The position numbers and the translations under genes are program-made. 64,000 bases of DNA from Telopea speciosissima (lineage: Eukaryota > Streptophyta > Magnoliopsida > Proteales > Proteaceae): NCBI RefSeq assembly GCF_018873765.1, contig NC_057919.1:65962984-66026983 (forward strand), in the 5' to 3' direction. Each line of letters starts with the position of its first letter. The stretch's first letter is position 1. The notes under the pieces were generated by a model. The model did not search any database. It worked only from the letters and a program-made list of their open reading frames with translations, and was not told the DNA's origin. Shown here piece by piece: positions 1 through 13,700 of the stretch.

Positions 1-847
1 CTATGCTTTCTGTGGAACTGGTGTTGAATCGCTATGGCACCTTTTCATTTCTTGTGATTGGGTTAAACACATATGGGCAGCTGGACCATTGGGGCTAAGG
101 CCTGATTGTTTGGACTTTGACAACTTCACCCTTTTCTGCCGGTTCTTCTATCTTCACTTTCGTTCAACAAAATCTGTTGCAATCTGGTTCTTTAGTATTT
201 TCATTATCACTTGTTATTTTATTTGGACATGTATAAATAAATTATTAATAGACTCTGTGCAGCTGAATCCCTCATGGATCATTCAGGTCACTGCTCACTG
301 GATTAGAGATCTCAAATTATATGACTTTACCTGTGATTCTCTGTCTAGTTTGATGACTAATATTGTATTTCCGTTGGATCCTTCCATTTTCGCTTTACCA
401 CGTTATGATTTCCTTATCTTAATCTGTGCAGGATTCAGTTCCCCTAGACTGACTACAGCCGGATGGGCCTTTCTCTTTTTGGTTCATGGCAAGTTTAAGT
501 TTTTTGATGTAGGACCGTTGCTTGCAACTGATGACTTGGTCTCCTACATTTTTGCAATCCGTAAGGGTTTGGACCATGCTACCAGTATTTGGTTGTAGAT
601 TAAGGAAATTTAGTGTGATAATCCATGGATCACTGAATCTCTTCCATCTCCAACCAAATGCAATTGGCCGGGACACATGTTCACTACGCTTCTTCACATA
701 TCAGACTTAACTCAGAATGTATATTTTAGGTTATGTAATCGGAACTTTAGTATAGTCATAGCCAAGAACTTGGCCAGGAATGCTTGTATTAACGGACCTG
801 TCTGTCCTTAACTTGGGTTCCTATTTCTTTTCATAAAAAAAAAAAAA
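1..847 (+). mobile_element. LINE 3' fragment with RNase H-like domain (5' end outside window)
   Basis: The reading frame from 89 to 598 resembles the C-terminus of plant L1-type LINE ORF2. It has a Trp-rich linker (FIWTCINKLL), then an RNase H-like core with AGWAFLFLVHGKF near 465-500 and an AIRKGLDHA helix near 555-585. It is diverged: a clear catalytic Asp is not visible and no long ORF surrounds it. The sequence ends at an A-run at 834-847, as expected of a LINE 3' tail. The 5' part lies outside the window, so no target duplication can be checked. It is a dead copy. Confidence 0.6.
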
Positions 848-1592
848 ACTACTCTTCTGAAGAAAAGGTTCCATTTTTTATTCTAATTTAATACTAATTA
901 TTGTGTTTGTGAAGATTTTTGAATGATAAATGTGAGAAAAAAGGAGATGACAGAAGAGGTTTCCCCTCCATTTTGTTTGGTTTCACTTCGATAATCAAGG
1001 GGAAAGTAATAAAGGATTTTACCCAAACACTAGTTCTTTTCCTCTTTCCAGGAAAGCAATAAAACACTGTATAAAGGTTTCAAAATTCAGTTCACATTCC
1101 TGATTGCTATGAATGCAGTAGATCTTGATAGCTCTGACAAGTGACAACCAATATGAAAACTTGATCCAACCATCCCATCGGGTAGATATAATCTGATCAA
1201 TTGAACATTATAGATAGAAGTCCACAATCCAGATGGTCCAACCAAGGTGAGATCATCCCTCACAAATTCCATTATCAAGAAGAATTGAAGAACAAGTGTT
1301 GCTTCATAGATCATTAATTTATAGCTTAAATCTCAACTTACTGTACAGGGGAAAATAACTTCCCCTAAACTTTCCAGCCGCATTAGGCAAAATTTCTACA
1401 CATATATACACAAACCGGAATCATCAAAACGAGCTGTCAAGTGCTTCAGTCCACAATGTGACAAGGATGCAAATCTGTATCTCTGTAACAAAACTGGAAT
1501 AGGGCACCTACTTATATTCTACAGGAAAGACCTCATTAGCACCTTCAGAACTTTCATGGCGTTCCATTTCACCCAGCACCTCTAGTTTCTTC
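848..1592. other. Non-coding stretch, mostly 3' UTR and flank of the membrane-protein gene
   Basis: No credible ORF is present. The part next to 1593 is the 3' untranslated region of the minus-strand gene. The distal part is AT-rich flank up to the LINE tail. I did not identify the exact polyadenylation site. Confidence 0.5.
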
Positions 1593-4500
1593 TTACCGAG
1601 AATTAGACCCAGCAACCTGATCCATGAAACTGCAATGTAAAAACAATAAGGGATATACATGTCAGCAAGACCACAGAAAAATTGTAGCCCTAACGCAATG
1701 AAGAACTAAAACACAGTAAATACTCCTAAATCATGCAAAAATATTCTTATAATGTTGAGTTTTAATCAAGCAGTTCAGAAAGGAAAAAGGAGGATTAAAA
1801 ACTTACTTGGGTGACCGGGCACTGATTCCATTGGCATCACTAGTGGAAAGATTCTTATTAAATTGAATTGAAATCAATCCAACGGCTGATTCAGGAGATC
1901 CCTGGAAGCTGACAGCTGAGCTGCTTTTGGAGCATATTCCTGCAATAAAAATCTTAAAACATGAAAAAGAATACCCATTCAAGACTTGAAATTTTTTTCT
2001 TTCTTGTAGAACATTGCCAGCAAGTTAAGTCAGCTTTAGGGCTGCAAGTGAAACCCATTTATCCGCCCTAGCCCCTTTTTTGGAGGGCAAGGGTAGAAAT
2101 TCTATACCTTTTAGCTAGGCAGGTAGGGTACAAGGTTTATTCCGACAAGTCTAATCCATTTATCCGCCTGATAAATAAATAAATAGTGTAGTATTAAGAC
2201 CAGCTAACATAATAATCCTACATATTAGTTATTTTGGGGTTGTTTATCAGGTTTTATTAAGATATAGCGTAGTATTCTATATATATTGGAAAATAATTAT
2301 CATGTGCATTGAGAAAATGTGTGGAATCTGATTTGAAAATAGGTTTTACCCACTGGGTAATGGCATTTCTTAAAATACCTAGAGTAAGCGTAAGAGGTTT
2401 CTAATGACTAGAAGGGGGTAAGACCATTATCCGACCCTACCCTCCCCATTCGCAAATCCAGATCACCCTAAAGGCGGGTCCCACACCCCCATGAAGGGTT
2501 CAGATCTGTCCCCACCCGTCCCCATGTGGGTAGCAGATCTGAACTCCCCATTCGCAGCCCTAGTCAGCTTTCTTATTCTCCCAGTTTCTATCTCGGCTTG
2601 TTAGGGGCGAAAGCATAGAATTTCTGCTTTATGAGCAGATATAGTTTGGTAGACAATTCCTGTCAAGCCTAGTGGTTTTGGAACAAATGCTTTATGCCCA
2701 AAAAGTTCCAAATTGACAGAGTAGAATAGAAACTAAAAACAAGATACACCTGTAGATCAGATATGTTAACCCAAATGAGAAGGGAAGAAGGGGGAAGAGC
2801 CAATTCTAAAAAAGTGTCAGTCCCTGTTCTAAAAGAAAGCATCAGCAAAAAACCTGAAGTAGAAAAACTGGATTCTGGGCATGGCATGCCCCATACATCA
2901 CCTTAAGAATTCTTAAGATAACAAATCAATAAATATGTTGCCATCTCTCAGTAGGATTAACATTTAATCCATGGCAGGATCAAAGACCCCGAAATGGTTT
3001 CACCAAAAAAATAAGATTCATGGGCCAGACGGGCATACACATGAAAGGGGAATCATGAAATCTAAAGATTACCAGCCTAGTGGCTTGCTTTGTTGCATGG
3101 ACTCTAACTCTTGAAACAGTTTAAGAACAGATCTAGCAATCTCAACATGTGCCAGATCCAACTATCAACCAGGTTCTTTTGTAACATTTCTGCAATCCCA
3201 TTAGTTATTTCTTCCTTATTTGCGAGACAGATCATCTACCAATAAAGACTTCTTTTTTAGGTTTTTAAAATTATAGCAGAAAAACAATGACAAAAGCTCC
3301 AATCCAGCTATATGTGACATAAGAATGAGAATTCATTCTTCTGCTTGGCCTTTTGTTAAGCAGAATATCCAACTTATAGCTTAGTACAAGCCACATGCCC
3401 AAGGAACAGCACAAGAAGGTGAAACCATTTATAGCCGATAATGCAAAGGTCAGAAATGGGACAAGATTTCCAAGATGGTAGCCCATATGTATAAACTAGT
3501 GAAAGTGAAACAGAACTAACATACAGATAGGCTGACAACTTAGATCCATCAAGCTATCAAGCATCGATGTAACTTGTGGATTATCAATTTCCAATCGCTA
3601 TGACAGCAAAAGAAGACTCTAGAGGAAGTGGTACAAGGATTTACTGAATGCAATTGGATGCCGAAACGTCTATGGGCGTGATACATGAGAACCAAGGAAA
3701 CCTGAAAGCCGAAATACATGTAGATTTATTACATTATTTTAAACTATCATCACTGAATGCTTCAGTGCAATAATTTTAACAGACTGAAAGAAAATGATTA
3801 AATTACAAAAGCAAATAATACGTTCATAAATGCCCGATCCAAACTGTTAAAACTTAAAAATGGCAAGTACTCTCCAAAGAGTGTTAAAGAACAAACTTTA
3901 AGAAGAGAATGATTAAAAAACCAAGCCTCATAAGCTGGTAAAGGCCAATTGTGTTGCCTCTTCAGAGGTCAAGTTTCTAAAGTTTTTTAAAAAATAAGTT
4001 CTAACTATACTGCCAAATACATTGAAATTCAGCATTTAAACTCTTGAATGCTTAGTACCACTAATACAACATCAAAACTTGCCATTTAAACTACTTAAAT
4101 GCTTCGTAAGTGCAATCAATCCAATCAACAGGTTAATGTGCAAGATGAAACTACAATTATGATGCCCGAATTAAGGCAGTATTTAGAAATGATTTTTACC
4201 TTCATTCTGTGCTACAATGATAATATCATGAAGTCCTAACAGCATATGTGGATTATATCTATAAATACACAGCATATGTGGATGATATAGAGTTTCTACA
4301 ATATCTAATAAATAAATTGGCACTTGGAAACCCCCATCCAGAAACCCAGTTCAGAGATCCTAGTTACTCAACCAAATGAAATTCCAGTATTATTTGACAG
4401 GAGGGCTCAGATCAAACTTCCGTTCTGATCACTGGGCTTAACCACATGACTGAGCTCATTAAAAGATGCATCATATTCTAGTTTACAAACACATATATGT

Positions 4501-5551
4501 TATCCACAATGGATAACCAATACTACTAAGCTAATAGTGTTTACCTTTTTAAAAAAAATATATACATTATCTGTCATTCTAAATTCTAACTATCAGAAAA
4601 AGATTGACTAGAATATTTGTCAATATGCCAACAGATGTTGGGCATCAACCATTAAGAACAGAATGCCCCTAATAATTAGCCTCGTAAGGAGACTAAAATC
4701 TTAAAGATAACTACAAACACCAAAATTCATCTCACATTGTAACAAACGTTCACCTAAAAGGATTCAACAATTTAGAGTAGCAGGTAGAATCAAATCAATC
4801 AATAATAACGGGAAAGAAGGTTCAGTTGGTTGGTTGTACCTTCTGCAACCTTGAATCATTGGTAAAGTAATAGTCTAACCAACATTATGAAGTATACAAG
4901 AATACAAAGAAATTAAAATGAAATATAGAAGAAACATGCCAAGATGAGGAGTAAAACTGTACACACAAGCAAATGAGTCAGCTCATCACAAAGGGCAACG
5001 TTACCTTGGAAAATTATTACAAGGCAGAAGAGTATGGTGATGACCATAGCACACAGGCTGCCACTTGGTGATGTTGCCTTGGCTGCTTTCATCTTCTTCA
5101 ATGCTTTCATCCGTTCAATCCTTGCCCGCTTCAACATAGCAAGCTCAGAGATCTCTCGAACCAGCTTCATGTCAGCAGCATCCAATGATGGACCTCTGGG
5201 GGGCCGTGGTGGCTTTGGAGGCTTAGCGCTTGTCTTCTTACGTTTCTCCTTTACCACTTTCTTTTCTCCAAGGACCAACGGCTCTTCTTCACTAGACTTC
5301 TTATCTGTCAACATTTCTGGATTCTCGGGACAAACATCAGCAGAACTTGAAGTGTTGACTAAACTCGTGCCATCTTCACCTTTGATTGCCCCATCAAAAT
5401 TGACAACCCCATTCAATACCCTACCCAACAATTTCTTTGTTTGTTTAACACCTGCACTCGGTTCTTTATTTGCTTCTACACTAGTAGTCCCACCACTTTC
5501 AAGATCAACTAAAAGATCTCTTTCTCTCAGACCCATGGCCAACCAACACAT
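1593..5551 (-). CDS. Plant single-pass membrane protein of unknown function (3 coding exons)
   Basis: The minus-strand coding exons are 5551-5005, 1939-1807 and 1629-1593. All junctions are GT-AG and the phases join cleanly to a TAA stop. The product is 238 residues from the first ATG, or 233 from the in-frame Met at 5536, which starts MGLRERDLLVDLESG and is the more likely start. The middle is Lys/Pro-rich (KPPKPPRPPRGPSLDAAD), followed by a basic amphipathic helix (about residues 120-155). One strong membrane segment sits at about 165-184 (LCAMVITILFCLVIIFQ), ending at the first splice junction. A Ser-rich tail of about 54 residues follows. I believe similar unnamed proteins occur across plants, but I know of no tested function. 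The basic helix next to the membrane span suggests a tail-anchored-like layout; that is inference. A hAT-like element lies in the 3.1-kb intron. Confidence 0.85.
2037..2562. mobile_element. Non-autonomous hAT-like element with 8-bp target duplication
   Basis: The ends are inverted repeats: TAGGGCTGCAAGTG on the left and CATTCGCAGCCCTA on the right. The element is flanked by identical 8-bp direct repeats GTCAGCTT at 2029-2036 and 2563-2570. An 8-bp duplication is typical of the hAT superfamily. There is no transposase frame in the 526 bp. It lies in the first coding intron of the membrane-protein gene. Confidence 0.75.
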
Positions 5552-5560
5552 AACCCCAAT

Positions 5561-6660
5561 CTGTTAGCTTCCTTATCCTCCCCTTCTAAATCACGAAACT
5601 GAACACTCTGCTTGGCAATACCAAAAGTTCAGACATTTACAGTCAACCCCATTGACACAGGGTATCCCTCACCTCGTTGCTCTCCTATTAATGAAGATTC
5701 CACACACCAAATCTCGATAATAAAAAATTAAGCAACCTTTATAATTTCAATATATAATTAAGAAAATAAGAGCTAAAAACCTCCTTCAAGATTCTTATTC
5801 ATTCTCCTTTTCATATCTGTCAAAACCTCCTTCACGTCCAGCAAATAGGAATCGAAATCTAAGTATCTATACCAAACTTTTAATTACGAAACAGAATCCT
5901 GCATTGACAATTAAAAGGAATCAAAACATATGGAAAAAAATTAAAAGAAAACTTAGACATAGAGAAGAGCCAAAAATTAAAGAAAGAGCTTAAAAATATG
6001 GCTTGCACATGCCCTTAAAAGGATACAAAATAAACTGAAACCTAATAAACACAAAAGGTTTCAATAAAAAACACAGAGGTTCAAAACCAGAGATAGAAAA
6101 AGTACATACAAAAGAGCATAATGCTTGGATTAAAAGGAAACGAGCTGGAGCTTTAGATGCAGCACCGAAGACGCTAAAAACCCAACCCATTCATGATCAA
6201 AGGGAACTGCACCGTAAGCCCCAGGGTGAGAAAATGAGAAAATTAACCCAGACACAGAAATGTGGCTCATTAAACAAATCACAAAACCATAGCAATCCCT
6301 CCGACGATAAAATCAAAACCCCAACTGCTGCGAAAAATATGCGTAAATCAAAATATAACCAATGAAATAGGGGCGAAATGCAACCAACGGAAGATTAAAA
6401 ATAAAAAGAGAGGGTAGAGGATTATACATACCTTCTCAACGAAAACAGAGAAGCCCTAGATCCAACGCAGACAAGATTATGAAAAGTGGCTCCTCATCGA
6501 AAACGAGAGCTAGAAAAGATCTCAACAAACGAAATCTTAAGACTAAGACGAGGGAAGAAACAAAGAAAGAAAGAGCGAAAGAAACGGATTGAGTGTGAGG
6601 TTTACGAAAGAAATTCCCAGATTTTTACAGCTCTGCCTCTCACTCTGAGCATGGAAAAAA
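5561..6660 (-). other. 5' leader intron and non-coding first exon of the membrane-protein gene
   Basis: An acceptor (ctaacag) lies just before 5560 on the minus strand, and a matching donor (GAGAAG followed by gtatgt) lies at 6431. This predicts a leader intron of about 870 bp and a non-coding exon starting at 6432 and running to higher coordinates. A pyrimidine-rich stretch on the minus strand (about 6530-6760) fits a plant leader/core-promoter region. The transcription start is not resolved. Confidence 0.55.
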
Positions 6661-7090
6661 AAAAAAAAGAGGAGGAAATAGGGGGGAAGGGGAAGAAATT
6701 TGTTAGAAATAATAATAATAAAGGGCAAGAGAGAGAGAGAGAGAAGGATGGGGGGCCTTTGCTTTGATTTGATGATCCGTCGGTGAGACTTGAGATCTCT
6801 CTTGGTTGATGGGTCCCACCTCCCCACCTGTCCCCACCATTTGCCACCTGTCTAATTTAATTTATAATCTTTTATAGTTTAAGAACTGACGGTTTTGATG
6901 TGAGTTCATTTTTAGTAAATGGATAAGTGTTTGCCGTTGCTTGCTTTCTCTGTCTTTCTTCTTTACATGTCTGGAGTCTCTGCAGCAGCACACGTGGGTC
7001 TTACCTTCGTAGAACGCGGCGACTTGCTTTTTCCGTCTCCCTTTCTCTCACGAGTCAAGTGAGGAGAGAGAAGGGGCCAGGCCGGCAGGT
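6661..7090. other. Probable promoter region of the membrane-protein gene
   Basis: No protein-coding signal is present. It holds purine-rich low-complexity sequence (GA repeats at 6729-6745) and then unique DNA. By position it is the upstream region of the minus-strand gene. I see no convincing TATA box. Confidence 0.35.
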
Positions 7091-7821
7091 GTAGGGGTGT
7101 CGAAATTGAGATCGAATTGGGTAAACCGAATCGCACCAATGTCTCATTGGACATGTTTCGGATTGGGGTATTACGATTCTGAAATCTAATTGAAGCACAT
7201 ACAAAATCGAAAATTGGTTGAAACCTGGTCTAGTTTTTTTGGTTACAACCAAACCTGATCAGAAGCACACTTCATTCCGTACCCCATTCGGTGTTTACTA
7301 TGGTTCACCACTTTACCCGACGCTTGGAACAACTAGTCAGATAACATGAAAGGAAGACAAAAAGCTCTGTTCAAAATGATTGGGAGTAATGATCGAATGT
7401 CAATTATACAGGGGTTCCGCACTCTCATTCCCAAAAAGAAAGGTCAGCAGACGAGTGTAGCCATATCGATTCAACCAAGGTTGCTCCTCCGAAACCGAGT
7501 TTAGGAATTGTCCCCCTCTCCCGAAGAGCAGTACTTAGTTGTGATGCATGCCAACTAAGAGAGAGTCCACAAGTATCAACACTCAATCGAAAGAAAGAGC
7601 AATCAATTAGATGCAACACAAATGCTCCGAAACCAAATCGATCTACCCTGATAAGAAAGCGATAACAATCCAAAACCCATTAAAATAATCAGATTTTTTT
7701 CATACTTTTTATATAAATATGTATATTAAACTGAACCCAAACCGAACTTTTCTTATTGGTTTGGTTTCGGATTCGCCATTCCCACACCAAAATCGACCCA
7801 AACAGACCGATTGACACCCTT
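7091..7821. mobile_element. Possible hAT-like non-autonomous element
   Basis: The left end reads TAGGGGTGTCGA and the right end reads GATTGACACCCTTA, an imperfect inverted repeat of the type seen in plant hAT-like MITEs. The flanking octamers GGCAGGTG and GGCTGGTC match at only 6 of 8 positions. The left boundary of the large tandem duplication falls inside it, so the second unit holds only its right part. Confidence 0.35.
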
Positions 7822-8360
7822 AGGCTGGTCGGTCTAGTTGATTTTTGGTCCGATCTAACTAGTAATCATCAATTTAGGTTCCACACCGCATCATTTAGTT
7901 TAGGAATGTACATGTTTATATTTGGCCTGTCAATTATTGGTAGTAATCAGGCTATAATTGATTTTTAAAGAGGTTGATTGAGCTACAAATGAATTATAAA
8001 CAAGACATAAACGAGTTGATCTAGCTACCTATATAAACAATTGACCCCAATGTCAATCGTTCCCAATTAGACATCCATTAAATTACAATCAAGCACCATA
8101 AGCATTAAAATACTAATCAGTCTAAGCTCTGCACCCAATCATTTATTAACCTATTAATCCAATTCGGTGCGTGTCAATTTTTGATACCCCTAATTAGAGG
8201 GAAAAAAAACGTTACTTGGTCACGCTTAGCACAGAGTCTTGTGCCTATATACAAAGCCATATAAAATGACCATCGTACTCCATGAAAAGACGAAAATCCC
8301 TGAAGGCACATCAGTCATTTTGCACGGCCTAAGCCGCACAACGGACGTGACCAGATACTT

Positions 8361-8549
8361 CAATTTGGATCCTCTACTGTCGAGCTGCTCGACAGGACCG
8401 TGCTATCAAGACACAATGAGGCACGCAATGACCGCCTTACCCTTGCCCGAGCACCTTGCCCGAGTGGAGGTAAGGTGATCATTGCGTGTCTCACCGAGTC
8501 TTGGCAGCACTATCCTGCCGGGCAGTTCGGCTGTAGAGGATCTGGATCC
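8361..8549. mobile_element. Hairpin MITE of 189 bp with 9-bp target duplication
   Basis: Long imperfect inverted arms (GGATCCTCTACTGTCGAG on the left, its diverged complement ending in GTAGAGGATCTGGATCC on the right) flank a short loop. Identical 9-bp repeats CAGATACTT lie at 8352-8360 and 8550-8558. The paralogous site near 11943-11951 in unit 2 has a single CAGATACTT and no insert, so this is a true post-duplication insertion. The 9-bp duplication points to the Mutator superfamily. Each arm carries an AGAC(A/T)C...CAATGA core shared with the elements at 46136 and 55407. Confidence 0.85.
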
Positions 8550-9667
8550 CAGATACTTTAGCATTCACACCCTTAGAGAGAAGTTCACACTCTATTGTAT
8601 AGGTAGCATGCGTATACAAATTGAAGTGTTTGGCAGGAAGCTATGGCACGTGTGTAGAGATATCAAGGGCAAGTCAAGGTCAAATGGTTCAGTGGTTCAG
8701 CCTTGCACGTTTGTGGAGGTCCACAGAGTTTGGTTCAGAGGCCCACCACTAGAGATGAAGAATTCTGAAAGATGTCATGGACTCAACTGCCGTAACGTTC
8801 TCCTCAGCCTACACTACTATTCAAGTCTTAAACTTATTTTTAATTTTTTTTTCTAGGAAATTATAGCATAAGGTATCCAATGTTTAAGATAATTACGTTT
8901 GGGATATCTCATGTTTAAAATATGGGAGAGGGTTTGCTGAGCAAGCGGAGAGGTAGAGGAATGCATTTATTTATAGAGAAGGGAAAAAAAAAACAGAGAA
9001 GGATGCACCATTGAGGTGCAACAAAGCATGCAGTTTCGTACATGAGAAGATAGTGAGGTCATTTCATGTAAAGAGGTGAGAATAGTGGCACAAAGAACCT
9101 TTTTCCCGTAGAACATTATGGTTGAGATTTTTTATTTTAATCAATTCCTTTGAAGGATTTTCTTATTGACATTCCGTGTCAAATAATTTGTATTATTTTA
9201 TTTTATTGGATATGACATAAATTTTTTATTTAATGAGGATAATAATATCGTTTTACATGCATACTAAAAAAAAATGTACGTAACAATGACATCTTTTAAT
9301 ATGTCATTTTCTATTTGTTTTTGGAAATTCTTTTATATCCTTATCTTAAAAACCTTTTGAGAATAAGACAAAGGATAATTAAAAGAAAATGTCATATTCT
9401 AAATACACCGATAGAGGTGTCATCAGGCACTCCCTTCTATTAAAGACTAAATATATTTTCATCTTTGCCCATACCCGTCTCCGCCCTCGATCCTCACCTT
9501 TTTCCCACATCCTTCATCTTCCTCTACCTCAACCTCAACCTCACACAACATGATCCCAAATCTATATATATTTTTTGTAAAGGGTTCCGCCGACCGGGGG
9601 GGGGGGGCGTTGTGTGGGCTTAGGGGTTTCCATGTAATGCCTCATCCTAGGAAATAAAAAGTAAGAA

Positions 9668-9810
9668 GGGGAAAGTTTTCATACACAGCTATGAGAAGGT
9701 GGGAGTTTCAAGGCATTAATTAATGGATGAGGGTTTATGATTTTTTTAACTGTTTGTGAGAGGGGACATGACCGTGCACACTTACACGACCGTGTATGAA
9801 AACTTCCCCC
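9668..9810. mobile_element. Small TIR element private to duplication unit 1
   Basis: The inverted ends are GGGGAAAGTTTTCATACACAG and the complement of CGTGTATGAAAACTTCCCCC. The corresponding place in unit 2 (about 13160-13175) lacks the 143 bp, so it inserted into this copy or was lost from the other. The surroundings are A/G-rich, so the target duplication cannot be defined. There is no coding capacity. Confidence 0.65.
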
Positions 9811-10774
9811 AAAAGAAAAAGAAAAAAAACCACGTACCAACATATTAACAATTTACAGGAGACAAAACATAGTGAGAGATTTAAATTTATATTAGACTTT
9901 CTTTACAAGCAATCAGCCTTTTATGACAATGGTTTGTCATTTGTGTGTTTAAGAATCAAAATGGTCAAATCAACCATTGAACATTTCATTACAAACAATG
10001 GGCACCAATGGATACAACCTTATACCAAAGATCATGGTTTAAAATTTTGGAATTAGTTACGGGATTGTTCTCCATTGATTCGTATAATAACAGATGGAAT
10101 TGGCCAAAATCCTAGAAAATGGAATTAAGAAGAAAATACATAGATTTCCAAATATATTTGTTTTTTGGGAGCTTTTTATTTACAAATCTTGTGGATCTAG
10201 CCATAAGAGGTGTATGTTCATTGTTCATTTGCATTTTAGTGACTAAAAGGGAAATTTTATTTTAAAAAAGAGAGATCTATGTGCATTCATGATCATCCAA
10301 ATTAAAGTTTTATGAATTGGGTATATTCAATTTTTTTTGTATCATGCCAAAGATTGTATTTCATAAAAGTTGATTAAAACTAGTTTGATTTAGAAAAGTG
10401 CCAAGCCATGAACCTCTATCAAGAGCGAAGTTTTTAAACCGAAACTAAACCAATTGTCACAACTGGAAAAACCAAAGCTGCATCTTCTTTAGTTTGGTCT
10501 AGTAGCGGATCCATCGTCAACACAAACCAAAATCAAACTAAGCAATTTTCAAAAAACGTCCTAAATTTTCTTCCCAGTAAGGAATATACACACAACTCAG
10601 CAAGTAATTATATCTTCCACGTCAAGCCAATAATAGAGAAAATGCCTTATGATTGTATAAGAAAGGCCGTATAATCTTAAGGAGAGAGAGAATGTGGGAG
10701 ACAATCCTTTTCCCTTTTCTTATCTTTCTTTTTGAATTTTATTTTGAATGAGTATGATATGAGTTAGCAATGTT

Positions 10775-13700
10775 AACCTGGTGTGGTTTTTCTGGTTACA
10801 ACCAAACTTGATCAGAAGCACACTTCATTCTGTACCCCATTCGGTGTTTACTATGGTTTGCCACTTTACCCGGCGCTTGGAACAACTAGCCAGATAACAC
10901 AAAAGGAAGAAAAAAAGCTATGTTCAAAATGATTGGGAGTAATGATCGAATGTCGATTATACAGGGGTTCCGCACTCTCATCCCTAAAAAGGAAGGTCAG
11001 CTGAGGAGTGCAACCGTATCGATTCAACCAAGGTTGTTCCTCTGAAGCCGAGTTTAGGAATTGTCCCCCTCCCCCGAAGAGCAGTACTCAGTTGTGACAC
11101 ATGCCAACTGAGAGAGACTCCACGATTATCAACGCTCAATCAAAAGAAAGAACAATTAATTAGATGCAACACAGATGCTCCGAAACCAAATCAATCTACC
11201 CTGATAAGAAAGCGATAACAATCCGAAACCCATTAAAATAATCAGATTTTTTTCTTACTTTTTTTATATAAATATGTATGTTAAACCGAATCCAAACCGG
11301 TCTGAAACCAAACCCAACTTTTCTTATTGATTTGGTTTCGGATTCGTCATTCTCACACCAAAACCAACTCGAACAGACCGATTGACACCCTAAGCGGGTC
11401 AGTCTAGTTGATTTTTGGTCCGATCTAATTAGTTCTCATCAATTTAGGTCCCACACCGCATCATTTAGTTAATCAGGCTTCAATGCTTCATAGTTTAGGA
11501 ATGTACATGCTTATATTTGGCCTGTCAATTATTGGTAGTAATCAGGCTATAATTGAGTTTTAAACCAGTCGATTGAGCTACAAATGAATTATAAACAAGT
11601 CATAAACGAGTTGATCTAGCTACCTATATAAACAATTGATCCCGATATCAATCGTTCCCAATTAGACATACATTAAACTACAATCAAACACCATAAACAT
11701 TAAAATACTAATCAGTCTAAGCTCTGCACCCAATCATTTACAAACCTATTAATCTAATTCGGTGCGTGTCAATTTTTGATACCCCTAATTAGAAAAAGAG
11801 GAGAAAAGAACGTTACTTGGTCATGCATAGCACACATTCTTGTGCCTATATACAAAGCCATGTAAAATGACCATCGTACTCCATGAAAAGACGAAAATCC
11901 CTGAAGGCATTTTGCACGGCCTGAGCTGCGCGAGGTACGTGACCAGATACTTTAGCATTCACACCCTTAGAGAGAAGTTTTTTTTTTTTTTTTGGAAAAA
12001 CCCTTAGAGAGAAGTTCACACTTTACTGTAGAGGTAGCATGCGTATACAAATTAAAGTGTTTGGCAGGAAGCTATGGCACGTGTGTAGAGATATCAAGGG
12101 CGAGTCAAGGTCAAATGGTTCAGTGGTTCAGCCTTGCACTTTTGTGGAGGTCCTCAGAGTTTGATTCAGAGGCCCACCACTAGAGATGAAGAATTCTGAA
12201 AGATGTCATGGACTCATGGATGATGGGCTCATAACATTCTCCTCAGCCTACTCTACTATTCAAGTCTTAAACTTATTTTTAATTTTTTTATCTAGGAAAT
12301 TATAGCTTAAGGTATCCAATGTTTAAGACAATTACGTTTGGGATATCTCATGTTTAAAATATGGGAGGGAGAGGGTTTGCTGACCAAGCGGAGTGAGAGA
12401 GGAATGCATTTACTTAAGGAGGGAAAAAAAAAAAAAAAAACAGAGAAGGATGCACCATTGAGGTGCAACAAAGCAGTTTCGTACATGAGAAGGCAGTGAG
12501 GTCATTTCATGTAAAGAGGAGAGAGTGGTGGCACAAAGAACCTTTTTCCCGTAGAACATTATGGTTGAGATTTTTTATTTTAATCAATTCCATTGAAGGA
12601 TTTTCTTATTGACATCCCTCAAGGTGTCAAATAATTTGTACTATTTTACTTTATTGGATGTGACATAAATTTTTTATTTAATGAGGATAATAATATCGTT
12701 TTACATGCGTACTAAAAAACATATACGTAACAATGACACCTTTTGATATGTCATTTTCAATTTGTTTTTGGAAACTCTTTTATATCCTTATCTTAAAAAC
12801 CTTTTGAAAATAAGATAAGAAGCAATTAAAAGAAGACGTCATATTCTTTTTTTTTTCTTTTTTTTTCTCTCTGTGGAAGTCATATTCTAAATTTATCGAT
12901 AGAGGTGTCATTCAGACACTCCCTTCTATTAAAGACTAAATATATTTTCAACTCTGTCCATATCCATCTCCGCCCTCTACCCTCACCTTTACCCCACATC
13001 CTCCATCTTCCTCCACCCCCATCCCAACCTCAACCTCAACCTCAAACAACATGATCCCAAATCTAATATATATATTTTTTGTAAAGGGTTGGGGGGTGGG
13101 GGGAAGGGTTGTGTGGGCTTAGGGGTTTCCATGTAATGCCTCATCCTAGGAAATAAAAGGTCAGAAAAAGAAAAAGAAAGAAAACCACGTACCAACATAT
13201 TAACAACCTACAAGATATAAAACAAAGGAATTTAGCTTGTCTCCAGGGAGGCGTGCGCCTAGGGTGCTGCCAAGGGGCATCCAGTGGTTGAGCTGTGCCG
13301 CACGTCTAGGGATATGTGTGGCACAGTCCAACAGCTAGCAGTGCCCTGAGCGTTCCCTGCTCCCTGGAGACTATCCTGATCCAAAACATAGTGAGAGATT
13401 TCGATTTATAGTAGACTTTCTTCACAAGCAATCAGCCTTTAATGACAATGGTTGACATTTGTGTGTTTAGAAATCAAAATGGTCAAATCAATCATTGACC
13501 ATTTCATTGCAACCAATGGAAAATTTTGGGATTAGTTACTGGATTGTTCTCCATTGATTCGTATAATAAACAGATGGAATCGGCCAAAATCCTAGAAAAT
13601 GGAATTAGGAAGAAAATTTATAGATTTCCAAATATATTTGTTTTTCGGAGCTTTTTATTTAAAAATCTTATGGATCTAGCTATAAGAGGTGTATGTTGAT

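Larger units (their letters stand above)
7221..10774 (+). repeat. Tandem segmental duplication, unit 1 (~3.55 kb)
   Basis: This segment is repeated in direct orientation at 10775-14300 with high identity along its length. Anchors include GGTTACAACC at about 7240 and 10795, the tract around 7390-7680 matching 10950-11240, and GGATTGTTCTCCATTGATTC near 10062 matching 13542. The junction carries short homology (AACCTGGT). No gene is recognisable in the unit. Two insertions (8361-8549 and 9668-9810) are private to this copy. Confidence 0.9.

Noticed and set aside
1087-4320. Short minus-strand ORFs (1087-1314, 2669-2887, 3271-3486)
   Set aside because: They lie in the 3' flank and long intron of the membrane-protein gene, lack splice-compatible context and are not needed for its continuous frame.
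5034-5567. 177-codon plus-strand ORF
   Set aside because: It is the antisense shadow of the first coding exon of the membrane-protein gene, which has conserved features and correct splice sites on the minus strand.
6486-6847. Overlapping ORFs rich in Lys/Arg/Glu or Leu/Phe/Ser
   Set aside because: The region is purine-rich low-complexity DNA at the 5' end of the membrane-protein gene; the composition alone produces these frames.
8239-8856. Two plus-strand ORFs of 79 and 124 codons
   Set aside because: They run through the hairpin MITE and are not preserved in the paralogous unit at 11800-12300.
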